A stretch of DNA of 64,000 bases from Utricularia gibba (GCA_002189035.1 NEEC01000004.1:3100001-3164000), one strand, 5' to 3'. Counted from the stretch's first letter, positions 1 through 11,099 are shown. Made by a program: numbers and translations. The notes: generated from the sequence alone by a model not told the origin.

Positions 1-421
1 TTAACAACCCTAATTAGAGGTAGACCAAAGATTAGGGGGAAAAACAAGAATCCGGGTAGACCTAGATCTTGTGAGTTAGTTGTATGATTTGTGGTTTGTG
101 TGAGTTTGTTTAGTGATGAGCATACATCCTCTAGGAGTCCCAAGGCATCACCCATTCCATTCCAGAAACAACCGAACTCCAGAACTTGTTATTTTTATTT
201 ACTGTATTTCGTTTTAGTTCTGCCTTACTCCTAGCTAAGACCAATTTTACCAACGTGACACTAGTTTCGTGCGTCAACTTTCACATAGCAAGCACCTGCT
301 CTTCGTGTTCGACCCTAATCACTATGCTCATAATTGTTTTATGCTTGAATGTGGGTTAGGTTATAAATTTATTTGATAGGAAAATTTGCAATTAACGACT
401 TGCACAATTTTTCGTTTATCA
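1..421 (+). mobile_element. 3' end of a Z-family LTR (Gypsy, partial at window edge)
   Basis: This stretch is nearly identical (about ten differences by eye) to 51008-51429 and matches the reverse complement of 26300-26730. The copies at 1 and 51 kb both end in the same TTATCA, so position 421 is read as the exact 3' end of an LTR. Its start lies outside the window. The same LTR family flanks a minus-strand Gypsy integrase relic near 29-30 kb, which suggests Ty3/Gypsy. It abuts the Copia 5' LTR, which lacks its first 19 bases. Confidence 0.75.
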
Positions 422-693
422 TGCGGGCTATAGTAATGTCTCTGATTCAAGCCGAACTGTTGTGGCTAGTGCAGTTGGACACGCAAGAAAGAGCAGCAGG
501 ACCATACCTGAACAAACGGCAAATGAGATTGACGAGAACAAGAAGCAAAATATCTTGTTTGGAGGTTTCCATGAAAATCGCTCTATATAAGAGTTCATTG
601 CAACAAGCTACTAATGTATCTGAGAAAAATCAAGACAAAGAATGGAACCTTTTAGCCTCCCTAATATCTCCTGCAATTTCTTCCTTTTTATCA
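422..693 (+). repeat. Copia 5' LTR (first 19 bases missing)
   Basis: It aligns base for base with 5000-5271. Compared with the 3' LTR, which begins at 4981 directly after the polypurine tract, it lacks the first 19 bases because the Z LTR ends at 421. It ends in TTATCA directly before the primer site. Confidence 0.9.
584..591 (+). promoter_or_regulatory. TATA box of Copia 5' LTR
   Basis: TATATAAG lies about 110 bases before the LTR end, the normal place for an LTR promoter. The same motif is kept in the 3' LTR at 5162-5169. Transcription from here would make the element's RNA. Confidence 0.6.
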
Positions 694-705
694 TGGTATC
701 AGAGC
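694..705 (+). other. Primer binding site, initiator tRNA-Met type
   Basis: TGGTATCAGAGC directly follows the LTR. It is the classic plant Copia primer site complementary to the 3' end of initiator tRNA-Met. Confidence 0.9.
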
Positions 706-740
706 AGGTTATTTCATCTTCCTCTTGCTCTCCCTAAACA

Positions 741-1500
741 CATGGGAGACAATCATTCTGAACCTCATCAATCCATAGACGGTGATGGTCCTCCACCAAG
801 TGAGAACTCTCACTCCTCTGGGTCTTCTTCCATAATCTCTCAGGAAGTTATTGCCAGCATTAGAAAACCCAAATCAATCACTTGTCACTAATCTCCTTAC
901 ACCAAGAAATTACAACCTCTGGTGTAAAAGTGTGCGGGTTGCTCTTAGGGCAAAGAAGAAAATGGCACTCATTGACGGAAGACTCCCAATGCCAAACGAA
1001 AGCTCCAAACACTATGATGATTGGATGCAGGCAGATGCCATGGTTCTAGCATGGCTCATGAGTTGGATCTCCCCAGACCTCCATGCCTCCTTTAGTAATT
1101 GTGAAACTTCCAGAGAGCTTTGGTTGGAACTCAAAGAAAAATATGGAAGTAGTAATGGGCCTCTCCTATATGAGCTGCGACGGGATCTTGCAAACTTGGT
1201 ACAAGGAAGCTCGACAGTTCATGATTATTATACAAAGCGTAAGGTGCTTTGGGAAGACTACACTGCAGCTCTCCCACCTGTGATGTGTACTTGTGGTTGT
1301 GGTGTTCAAATGCCGGTTATAGATGTGCTGAAAAACACCTTCACTATGGACTTTCTTATGGGACTCAGTCCTGAATTTGAGGTCATTCGCAGCCAAATCA
1401 CTCTTATGCGCCCTATCCCATCTATGAGTGAAGTTCTTCAAATGGTGTTGACCGCAGAAAAGCATAAACAAATCAATGATCTTATGACTTCTAAGATGTA
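741..1500 (+). pseudogene. Copia gag (capsid), frameshifted
   Basis: An ATG at 741 opens a Ser-rich leader that ends at a stop near 890. The conserved Copia capsid region is in another frame, from about 851 to the stop at 1498-1500, with the family signature NYNLWCKSVRVAL followed by a W-rich helix region and a LYELRRDLANLVQG segment. A CTCGCG-type Cys pattern follows (CTCGCGV). Gag normally assembles the virus-like particle that packages element RNA. The frameshift near 860-890 and the stop at 1500 split it from pol, whereas Copia elements usually encode one polyprotein. No zinc knuckle is seen before the stop. Confidence 0.85.
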
Positions 1501-1757
1501 GCACAGCGCTATGGCAATCCAAAGGAGGGATAAGAGATCAGCCCTCACTGCTAGGAAGCAAAACTGGAACACTGTGGACAAACGCAAAGAGTACAATACC
1601 GCATCTTCCACAAGAAAAGTTTATAAAAAATGCAATTTGTCTTCTTGGAGGACAAAATCAAGACACCTGCTTCTTAATTCATAGGGTATCGGATTTCTTC
1701 AAAGAAAAACATGGAGATGAATGGCCCAAAATCTGGAACAACCAGTTACAAAAAATC

Positions 1758-3250
1758 ATGGAGTTAAAAGGAAAGGAGCAGGAATGTAACAATTTAGAAG
1801 GCGAAATTGAATCCTCTGAGTTAACCGAACAAGCAGTCAACCATCTTCATCTCTCAGGTACTGGAAATAATGCTCAATTGCTTAACAATGCAACTTGGGT
1901 TGTGGATACAGGAGCCACCACCCACGTCTGTCATCAAAGGGAGCTCTTCACAAATATTTGGCTGCTCCCCTCAACTGTGGAAATTCATCTTCCTAATGGG
2001 CATACCTGTGCATTGAAATTTGCAGGAAAAATACATATAAATAAGTACATTATCATGCCAGAAGTGTTTTATGTGCCAGGATTCACACAAAATCTTATCT
2101 CAGTGCAAAGACTGCTGAAAGAGAAAAACCTGAATTGTTTATTTACTCCCTATGGTTATGAGTTTCAGGGCCGCATGGATAACACAATCAAGGGAAAAGG
2201 AAAGTTGGTCAGAGGCTTGTACTGGCTGGATAAGCAATTCACCACTGAAGATCTCTCTTTTGATATCTTAAATAACGCTGCTCATTTTTCGTCTGATGAA
2301 CTTTTTGTAAATGCATCCATTGCCAAACCTATTTTATGGCACATGCGTTTAGGACATGCACCTACAAACGTAATGAGGAAACTTCAGTTAATCAACTACA
2401 GAGATGAGAAGCAATTGATACCTTGTCAATTCTGTCACGCTAGCAGGCAAACGAGATTAAAGTTTGAAAGCAGTGAAAATACAGCAGGCGATCCCTTCGA
2501 AAAGGTACATATGGATATATGAGGGCCTTACAAAATTCCTACAATCACAAATACACATTCTTTCCTGACCATTGTTGATGATAAAAGTAGGGCAACGTGG
2601 GCTTATTTGTTGCGATACAAATCTGAAGCAACTGCTGCCATTAAGAATATTGTACATCTGGTTGAAACACAATTTCAGAAGAAGATCAGAACCATCCAAA
2701 ATGATAATGGAGGTGAATTTATTAGCTGGAGCTTGAAGGAAGTTTTTGGTCGAAAAGGAATATAACATCACACTTCTTGCGCATACACCCCACAGCAAAA
2801 CGGGAAAGTGGAAAGAAAGCACAAACACTTACTCAAGGTGGCGAGGGCTTTGATGCATCAGTCCAATGCACCGATGTGCCTATGGGGAGAGGCACTCTTG
2901 ACAGCCACCTACATAATAAATAGGCTGCCAAAGGTGTCGTTAGAAAGGAAGACTCCAATAGAAATTTTATATAGCAAACAAGCTGACCTTTCTCAATTAC
3001 GAACCTCTGGGTGTCTTTTTTTCTATGCTAATCCCCTAAAGACTCATGATAAATTTTCCGCACAAGGAAAGAAAGGAATATTTGTGAGGTATGTAACAGG
3101 AAAGAAGGGTTTCAAGATCTTCATACCAGAAACCCAAAGTATGATAATCTCCAAAGACGTGGTGTTCTATGAAGAGATTTTCCCATATAAGGTCTATAGT
3201 GATGCGAGTGAATCTCATGAAATCTTACCTCTATTAGATCATGCAGCTTT
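1758..3250 (+). pseudogene. Copia protease, GAG-pre-integrase and integrase, with stops
   Basis: The protease active site VVDTGATTHVC is at about 1902-1934. A GAG-pre-integrase segment follows (WHMRLGHAP near 2338), then CQFCHASRQ, the remnant of the integrase zinc finger. The integrase core runs past a stop at about 2521, where HMDI is followed by TGA in place of the usual Trp, and a second stop near 2763 beside HHTSCAYTPQQNGKVERKH, which holds the catalytic Glu context. The integrase C-terminal part reaches about 3250. The enzyme would process the polyprotein and insert the cDNA. Two in-frame stops make it non-functional. Confidence 0.9.
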
Positions 3251-5168
3251 TCAGCCCCACGTGGAAGAGCAGATCGACTCGGAGCATCCACCTAAAGCTA
3301 CAGCGGATACTCCCCTTCTCCCTGAAATTTCCCTGGAGGAGCATGAGACAGAATCTATTGGTGAACAAACCTATATTACCAGACCTGAATGGATGCGAGA
3401 TTACATCTGCTCACTTGATGAAAGAAACACAGGACATAACGAACCCATCAGCTACAAAGAAGCAATGGAGGATGAAAACTGGACACAGCCCATGAGAGAT
3501 GAGATAAAGGCTCTTGAAGACAATGGAACATGGATCTTAGTTGATCCTCCTCCCAATCAGAATCTAGTAGGAAGAAAATGGGTGTATAAACATAAGATTA
3601 ATACAGATGGGGCAATAACAAGGCGAAAAGCTAGACTGGTGGCAAAAGGCTTTTCACAAAAGGTTGGAAAAGATTTCAACGACAGCTTCTCACTTGTTGC
3701 GAGGTCGACCACTATGAGACTCGTTCTAGTGATTGCAGCAGCACATAACTGACACTTGCATCAGGTAGATGTGAACAATGCTTTCCTACATGGAAGTTTG
3801 GAAGAGGAAATCTATATGCAGCCTTCAGAAGGATATGAAACAAATGGAAAGGTTTGTAAACTTTTAAAATCAATCTATGGTCTGAAGCAAGCTTCAAGAC
3901 AATGGAACAAGGAACTTACTTGCAAATTGGAGACCATTCACTTCAACCAAAGCAACCACGATCCATGCTTATTTCTGAAAAAGACAGCACAATCCATGAC
4001 CGTCCTCCTTGTTTACATGGATGACATCCTTATCATAGGCACCTCTGAGGAAGAGATTTTGCATGTGAAAACTAGATTGGATGGATGGTTCACTATTAAA
4101 GATATAGGTGAGGCGAGATACTACCTTAGTTTGCAAATACATAGAGAAAATGAAGGGATATTCTTAAGTCAATGTGCATATGTGGAAGGGATTCTAGCAG
4201 ACTTAAACCTGCCCAGTGACAAGTATCCGACTACACCGTTGCCAAAGGTTTTTAGATTTTCTGATCTCCCTGGAAAGCCCCTCGACTCCCCCAAAGATTA
4301 CAGAAGACTAGTTGGTCGACTTCTCTACTTGGGGTTCTCTAGGCCTGATATATCATACTCAGTGCAATTACTCAATCAATTCATGGAAAACCCATGCCAA
4401 GAACATTGGACAGCAGCAATACAGGTTGCTAAATACCTAAAGGGCACAATGCAGCAAGGACTCTTCTATCCAAAGTCAGGATCAAGAACCTTGAGTGCAT
4501 ACTGTGATTCAGATTGGGCCACTTGTCCTTTGTCCAGAAAATCTCTCACCGGATATGCTATTTTCTATGGATCTGCACTTATATCTTGGAAAACAAAAAA
4601 ACAATCGACCGTCTCAAGGTCTTCGGCAGAGGCTGAGTATAGGAGTATGGCCACCACAGTCTGCGAATTAAAATGGTTAAATTACCTCTTGAATGAGATG
4701 GAGCTCTCAACTCATAAGCCGATTCCCCTATATTGCGATAACAGAGCAGCAATTAAGATAACCGAAAATCCAGTCTATCATGAGAGAACGAAACATATAG
4801 AAATTGACTATCACGTCGTGCGAGATTGCTTCAAGCAGAAGATCATAAGACCTCAATTCGTGAGCACAGCTTCACAGGTTGCAGATATGCTCACAAAGCC
4901 CCTAAGTACAACTGAATTTCAAGGCTTCTCGAAGAAGCTAGGGCTTACCGACCTAAGGAGACTCCGGCTTGAGGAGGGGATGATGAAGCATGTCGCTGTT
5001 GCGGGCTACAGTAATGTCTCTGATTCAAGCCGAACTGCTGTGGCTAGTGCAGTTGGACACGCAAGAAAGAGCAGCAGGATCATACCTGAACAGACGGCAA
5101 ATGAGATTGACGAGAACAAGAAGCAAAATATCTTGTTTGGAGGTTTCCATGAAAATCACACTATATAA
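3250..5168 (+). pseudogene. Copia reverse transcriptase and RNase H, one stop
   Basis: The RT begins around WTQPMRDEIKALEDNGTW near 3480 and has NLVGRKWVYKHK and RKARLVAKGFSQ. The active site YMDD is at about 4014-4025. A stop near 3750 (HN, then TGA, then HLHQVDVNNAFLHG) sits where Copia RTs have Trp, so it is a TGG to TGA change. RNase H follows with AYCDSDWATCP near 4500 and SRSSAEAEYRSM near 4620. The reading frame runs through the polypurine tract into the 3' LTR and ends at 5168. The stop separates the RT fingers from the palm domain. Confidence 0.93.
4971..4980 (+). other. Copia polypurine tract
   Basis: GAGGAGGGGA lies directly before TGATGAAG, the LTR start. It primes plus-strand synthesis and fixes the 3' LTR start at 4981 rather than 5000. 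Confidence 0.75.
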
Positions 5169-5271
5169 GAGTTCATTGTAACAAGCTACTGATGTATCTT
5201 AGAAAAATCAAGACAAAGAATGGAACCTTTTAGCCTCTCTACAATCTCCTGCAATTTCTTCCTTTTTATCA
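4981..5271 (+). repeat. Copia 3' LTR
   Basis: It is 291 bases long, starts with TG after the polypurine tract and ends with CA. A TATA box lies at 5162-5169, so the LTR could drive transcription outward towards the wax-synthase-like gene at 5567. Confidence 0.9.
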
Positions 5272-5566
5272 GTAATGCCATACCCACAAGTTTAACCAGT
5301 AGTTTCACCAGTTTTCACTGTTTTTTCCCTCTTACTATTTACTACTAACCAGTATCCAGTAGCCACTGCCAAGATGTTGATAAGTACCATGCGATGCACC
5401 AAGCCTCTGAAGTGAGGCAGGCAGGCAGGCAGGATCAAAAGGATTAGCTCTGCCGATTCTCAGGTATCAGCTGTAAGCATTCCAGTGACAATGTAGCATT
5501 CTGTGTAGCATTCTAGTGACAATGTTTATTACCCCGTTTTGTGCTTTGTGTGTCTGTAGGTTGACG
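5272..5566 (+). other. Upstream region of the wax-synthase-like gene, with an AGGC microsatellite
   Basis: This is the short gap between the Copia 3' LTR and the next start codon. It contains an (AGGC)n run at 5415-5433 and an imperfect duplication around GCATTC...AGTGACAATGT (5478-5523). No certain TATA box is seen. The native promoter may have been displaced by the Copia insertion. Confidence 0.4.
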
Positions 5567-6599
5567 ATGGAAGAAGAAGTCAAGAAATTAATGGAAGGAG
5601 AAATGAAGAGATTCGCCAAGGTATGCACCACCACCATCCTCTGTATCTCATACAGCTACTTGGGTGGAAAAGTAGTGCACAAGGGCTGGCTGAGACTCGC
5701 CTTTGTCATCCCCGCCGTCGCTGTGTTACTACTTCTACCCCTGCATCTCAACACGCTTCACCTCGTCGGAATCACGTCCTTCTTCATTTCATGGCTCGCC
5801 AATTTCAAGCTCATTTTGTTCGCTTTCGACGAAGGACCTCTCGCTGCCGCCTACAGAATATCCCTTTCCCGATTCTTCGCGGCCGCTTGCCTCCCCTTCA
5901 GCATCCAGCATAAAAACCCATCGCAAAAGGTCGCCCGAAAATACGGGGGTCGTGGAACAGAGCTGAAGAGCCATGCAATCAAGGCTAGTTTCATCGGATT
6001 ACGGGTAAAGCTCTATGATTTCGAGATCTGGTTACATCCCACAATCATGGCAGTTATGAGGTGTCTTCATATCTACCTTACATTCAGCATCATAATGGAG
6101 ATCGCCGCCGGCGCAGCCAGAGTATTCCTCGGAGTAGAGCTAGAGCCGCAGTTCGACAACCCCCATCTTTCGACTTCAAGTCTTCTGGGGGCGCCGTTGG
6201 AATCTTATGGTGTCACGCATTCTCCGGTCCACCGTGTACGTCCCACTTCGAGCGTGCTGGAGCCGAGCCGTAGGCCGTACAACATCGCGCCCGGTGGCGA
6301 TTATGACGACTTTTTTGGTCTCCGGGGTGATGCACGAGCTGATTTTTTATTATTTAGGGCGACTGAGTCCAACTTGGGAGGTCACATGGTGCTTTATACT
6401 TCATGGTGCGAGTCTTGAGATTGAAATAAATGTGAAGAAGGCGGTTAACGGCCGGCTGCGAATTCCGGGAGGTGTCTCCGCCGTCTTGACCGTCGAATTT
6501 CTGATGGTGACGGGATACTGGTGGTTTTTGCCGCCGTTTCTCCGATGTAGGCCATTCGAGAGAGCGATTGCGGAGATGGCGGCTGTGGGTACGCTTTGA
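5567..6599 (+). pseudogene. Wax synthase-like MBOAT acyltransferase, one frameshift
   Basis: The single-exon gene resembles plant long-chain-alcohol O-fatty-acyltransferases (wax synthases). These are ER membrane enzymes that join fatty acyl-CoA to fatty alcohols to make wax esters. The chosen ATG (5567) gives MEEEVKKLMEGE, followed by several hydrophobic segments (around 5615-5810) and family features such as HPTIMAVMRCLHIYLTF. Near 6170-6205 the frame shifts: the upstream frame runs on to a stop at 6418, while the homologous protein continues in the frame that is open to the stop at 6597-6599. That frame carries FLVSGVMHELIFYYLGR, with the catalytic MBOAT His at about 6333. The two parts together total about 340 residues, the usual family length. 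It may be a real pseudogene or a sequencing error. The Copia insertion 295 bp upstream favours loss of function. Confidence 0.85.
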
Positions 6600-7188
6600 A
6601 GGATGTGGCAGAAGGAAATTTGTGGGTGTTGTGTTGAATGGTTTTATGTACTCATTCTCTTTCCTCTATTTAAACTGTCTCATCAATATTTTATTCTTTA
6701 TTATATTTCTCTCTCTCCATTTTATTTCAATATAATTTTATTTTCTTAATTAACAATAAAATTTCTATTATAATATAGAAAGTTACTTCATTTTGTAAAA
6801 TACAATTTTCATAATTTCTGGTTCATAAATTCAAATTTCATTTTTTTATTATAAAATATTAATTTTAATTTATCAATAATTTTTTAGATATGTATATATA
6901 GTTGTACAAATGATATAAAAAAATTTTATTTTAAATTTCTTTTCAACATGTAACATTGTTATATTTTAATTTTTATTTAATTGATTTTTTATTTCATTAT
7001 TATATAATTAAAAATAATAATTTAAATATTTTGATGATATTAATATATTCAATACATTGGTAGAATACATTTTCAAGATAATATCAAGAAAAAATTGATT
7101 TTCCTATATGATCAAATAAATTAATTGTATGATCAATTTTGTTTATTGGATCAATAGCGTACATGTTATCATGAAGTTAAAATATTTA
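6600..7188. other. AT-rich intergenic DNA
   Basis: This holds the 3' flank of the wax-synthase-like gene, then very AT-rich DNA with short A and T runs. No gene or clear repeat is seen. Confidence 0.5.
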
Positions 7189-7441
7189 GGGTGCATTTGA
7201 TTGAATGGAAATGTGTTTATTGAGTTTAGAGAATTTGGGTATAATTTATTTGAGTATAGATGGGTATTATCAAAACTCATATAATTAGTGAATTTAAAAA
7301 ATATTCACAAATTAAGTTTATGAAGAATTCTATATGGGTTTTGGTGTAAAAACTAGTTAAATATTTAATAAGATACCAAACAAGGGTATTTTTTTATCAA
7401 ACCACTTATACCCACTTTGTATCAAACAACAAAACGTACCC
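7189..7441. mobile_element. Harbinger/Tourist-type MITE with TTA target duplication
   Basis: A 253-bp non-coding element is bounded by TTA on both sides (7186-7188 and 7442-7444). Its ends are imperfect inverted repeats, GGGTGCATTTG at the left and CAAAACGTACCC at the right, and GGGTAT-containing motifs recur inside. A 3-bp TTA duplication and GGG-starting ends are the hallmark of PIF/Harbinger elements. The ends resemble those of the full-length Harbinger element at 58262-62577. Confidence 0.7.
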
Positions 7442-9175
7442 TTATGATATATTTTGGAAAATATAGTATTATAAAACAAATATGGTTTTGCCTACATATT
7501 GCTAGTTAATGACTCGACATAAAAGTTGATCTTCAATCCTGTTAGTGATTTGAATTCTTTATTTATTTTCTTTATGTTTAAGTTTTTGCAATAATCCTCT
7601 CTAATGCAATTTTTTAAAATTAACTTTTTTATGACATGAAATTACATGTAAAGCATATACAATTTCTTCCTCTAGGGTGTTCTAGATGCTAATGATATGA
7701 AAAATTGCGCAAGTAAATTCCAACTTGGTCTAAATCCAATTAATGAGGTTCATCCACATTGGCAAGACGATTATTGACAGCTATATATATTCATTAATGT
7801 TATCTTGAAAAAAATTAAATATCAATTATAAACTTTTGAATCTTTTATTTGTAATTATTACAAATATTTATAATTTTAAAATTATTTTTATAGAACAATA
7901 AACTATTCTTACTCAGAATTAAAGTAAACATATAGTTGACTTATATTTAAAAATGATCTTAAAAGGAATTGAAATCAAATACTTTATTCTTTAGTTTTAG
8001 AAACGATATTCGAAATTAAATTGAATATAAATAAAATCAATGTATTTATATAATATAATAATGATTAGAGACTACATTCCTTTTAATAATCATATTACAA
8101 GATCAAAATTTGTAACGCACTACTCCAAGAAAAATTCAGAATATGGCCTTATGTATACTATAAAAAAATTATTTGAATGTGATTTTGAAAAATGAAACAA
8201 TTGAACTTACTAATTTCCTCATCCATTGATGATATAAGGAAGCTTAGAGTCTCATCAATTATTATGATAGATGACATCAGTTACTATCCTGCTGATTTAT
8301 AAAATGAGTAACTTCTAATTCATCAATGGTGTCATCTATATGAAGCTCGCCAACCTTGCACCATAGAATTCATGTAATTCTTCTATGATAATACTTAAAT
8401 CAAACTTGCACATGATAGAAAATCATTGCAAATTTATAACTCACTTAAAAAGAATTAGGGAGAATAAGAGACTTAGTGAGCAAGAAAACTCATCCGACTC
8501 ACAAGTATATGTGATTGTCAATATGTTGGTGATTAATTATGGGATCATATATATTAATGGAAGCTTCAATTTTCAAAACACTTTCACCATACACTAATGA
8601 ATCGAAAACCATAGACCACATCGAAAATATTGGATATTAGCATCAAATCTATATTTTTTATTCTTTTTGTAACTAAATTTATGATTTTCTTATAGAACAT
8701 TGAAAAGAAGAAAGATGATTTAAAGAGTACAATGTATTTTTACTACCTTCATAGATTACTGCCTCATATTTCAAGTTACCCTAATTATATCTTTTTCCTT
8801 TATATAAGGATTAGGCCTAAACATCCAACAATAATGGACTAGCTGTCTCTCTCTACTATAGTCCACTATAATTATTAAGATGGGATTACTCATGCCAATG
8901 TGTCATCCTTCTCATCTTCTTCAGGGGGTTTGACAAATGACTCCTTCACTCTTGTCATTGGACTCTGAGGTACAGTTGAATTCTTTAAGATCTATCAACT
9001 TGGCCTCCATTTTGAACTTCTCAAGTTTCGATTTTCCCAACAACTTAGTGAGATCATCTACTCTTTGTTTTCCACTCTCTAAAAAGATGAGTTTCACCTT
9101 CATGTTCCTCACATATTCTTGTATCGTTCCAAAACATGCAAGATCTTTTGGAATGACAATTGTTGCCTAGTTATT
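7442..9175. other. AT-rich intergenic DNA with a short minus-strand open frame
   Basis: Mostly A/T-rich with no recognised gene. On the minus strand 8921-9112 is open for 63 codons and encodes a Lys/Glu/Leu-rich, coiled-coil-like peptide (DDLTKLLGKSKLEKFKMEA). It may be a retroelement gag relic, but I found no diagnostic motif. Confidence 0.35.
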
Positions 9176-10848
9176 GGTAAGTGATTTTGTATCGTTCCAA
9201 AATATAGTCTTCCATTATTCTTCAATGTTGTTTTTACTTATTTTAGATTCCACTTTCTCATTATTTTTAATTGATTTTGCATATTTAACACTACTTTGAT
9301 CTTTTTAGAGAGAAAGTGTATTTGGTAGATTTTTTGGGCACTTTTGGATCAATTTGAAGAGAAACCCAAACCCATCAAATTATGGACTTGATGGGTCATG
9401 AATGCCTAATACATGGTCAAACGATGAAGATTTGATTCAAGATTCGTAGATAAGATAAAGATATGAAGATGATCTTGGAAGATTTAGATAGAAAATTTTA
9501 TCAAAGCCAATTAAGTAAGCTCAATACGAAGACTTGGATCAGTTCTTTTATTGATGAGAGACAAATCGGATGCGGGTAATTGGTCCCTGAAAAGCTGCCA
9601 AAAGGTGCTCTGATGGGACAGCGCCAGCCGACGGACCGATATGTGTTAGAGATTTGTGAGCAGCGGCCGTATTGCAAAGCCTGAAAAGTAGCCGAACTAC
9701 GGCAGAATAGGTGGCGGTTATCTGAAAAGCGGGACCACAGAGCAGGCGCAGAAAGCAACCGACATCTATAGAATTCAGGAGTTGGTTAGATCGACCTCTT
9801 CTATAAGTAGAAGAAATCCTGAAAGATAAGGGGTTCGACTCTAAGCCCTCCAACTTGTATTTTTCCCCAACTTCCGTCTAGTGAAGATACCTTTCGGTGA
9901 GCTCCGACAGCTCCGTGGTTTACCCGTTCTCCGACGGTTTCCACGTAAAAAATCTTTGTCCTCCTTTATTTTCGTTAAACACACCAAACGAAGTATAAAA
10001 CCCATACCCGGGTTCGACGCATCTAGCGAACTCCATAACTCGAAAATTGATTCCGACTCCTATGCTGATTTTCACCCTCAACACCCATAAATACCCAACT
10101 TTCTCAACCATTAAAGATGTTTTTTGACCATTTTTCCTTTGTATTTTTCTTATTTACGTGTTTATATCCATGTTAGAGTCGAGTCTGCACGTGTAGGCGT
10201 TTATGGCTAAAGATCTGCGGTGAAGCCTTGCTTGCGCAAGTCCTGTGCGTGTGACTATCTTACTATGATTTTTAACATTTAATTTGATGTTCGATTTTAT
10301 TTTTCGTAATGTTTTCTTTATGAAGGTGATCTTTAGTACCGTATAACCCTAATGGAGTGTAGGAAAACCAAAAGTTGGTCTCAAGCACCTAAGGAAAAGG
10401 GTTCAATCGGACATCATTAATAAGACACATTCTGTCTAATCTGTCTACGAGGTGTGAGGTGTAGGGGTTAGATTTGGGTGTGGAAAAAACATGGGTTATC
10501 ACATAAGATAAAATGACTCTGGTAGCATGGTTGATTCTATAATCCCACTAAACGAGGAACGATGCTATAACGGTTACCAAGTAGCATTATTTCAAAATAA
10601 CACATCCAGAACTTGCGCAAATAGCTCAATTCTCAAGGTTTACACACACAAGTTTGGGCGAGTTTTAAGCAAGGTGAATCCTAGATCCAAAACTACTTTT
10701 CTTATTGTTTTTAAAACCAAATCTTTCTTTTGTTTTCAATCATTTTCAGTCTTTGTTTGAAAAGAAAATTCCAATAACAATTCCCTATGGATACGATCTT
10801 ATTTTATTTCTTCGACGATATCTGTGTACTTGCAAAACTACCATTAGT
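9176..10848 (+). mobile_element. X-family Athila-type LTR, interrupted by a Tat LTR
   Basis: The outer parts match the X LTRs at 12883-14050, 22875-24064 (reverse) and 33810-34984. They begin near TAAGTGATTTTGTATC and end near ACTTGCAAAACTACCATTA. The middle, about 9552-10083, is a foreign Tat-family LTR. Short open frames here (such as 10527-10760) are inside the LTR and not genes. This is the most diverged X copy. Confidence 0.75.
9552..10083 (+). mobile_element. Nested Tat-family LTR (solo or fragment)
   Basis: It matches 36010-36527, the 5' LTR of the Tat element. Both share three CTGAAAAGC motifs, a GAGCTC(C/T)GACAG(C/T)TCCGTGG block, a TTTCCACGTAAAAAATC block and the terminal CCCTCAACA. 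It lies within the X LTR and is not followed by a primer site, which suggests a solo LTR. The left end is unclear: the first 70 or so bases of the other copy are not recognisable. Confidence 0.75.
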
Positions 10849-11099
10849 TATCCACATATAGAGGGAATGATTTCTTTTGCTCAAAATCTAGATCTAGAAG
10901 AATTTGCCTCATTTAGACAGTATGGTTAGCAACATGGCATCCCAAAATGTATTTTGCCTCTATTGTGGATTGTGCTATCTTAATACAATTATTAGGTAAT
11001 GATTACTTCTTTGAGTATTAGGTAATGAGACAATTATTGAGTTAATACAGATAATTGGTTGTACTCTTTGAATCTTCATTTTTGTTGTAATCACTATCT
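10849..11099. other. Unassigned intergenic DNA
   Basis: A short stretch with a repeated TATTAGGTAATGA motif (about 10990-11030). No gene seen. Confidence 0.3.

Larger units (their letters stand above)
422..5271 (+). mobile_element. Ty1/Copia LTR retrotransposon, non-functional
   Basis: The order is 5' LTR, primer site, gag, protease, integrase, reverse transcriptase, RNase H, polypurine tract, 3' LTR, which is diagnostic of Copia because integrase precedes RT. The coding part is broken by a gag frameshift and in-frame stops near 2521, 2763 and 3750, so it cannot move by itself. The two LTRs match over 272 bases without indels and with about 12 substitutions, so the insertion is fairly young. 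The right end lies 295 bp upstream of the wax-synthase-like start codon. Confidence 0.95.

Noticed and set aside
1166-1522. Minus-strand open frame opposite Copia gag
   Set aside because: It is the shadow of the gag coding sequence. It has no motifs of its own, and retroelement gag gives the sense-strand frame.
5623-5974. Alternative open frames on both strands inside the wax-synthase-like gene
   Set aside because: Low-complexity Ser/Pro/Arg-rich products with no hydrophobic pattern. The MBOAT frame explains the sequence.
10527-10929. Two small plus-strand open frames
   Set aside because: They lie in the 3' part of an X LTR and match non-coding parts of other LTR copies.
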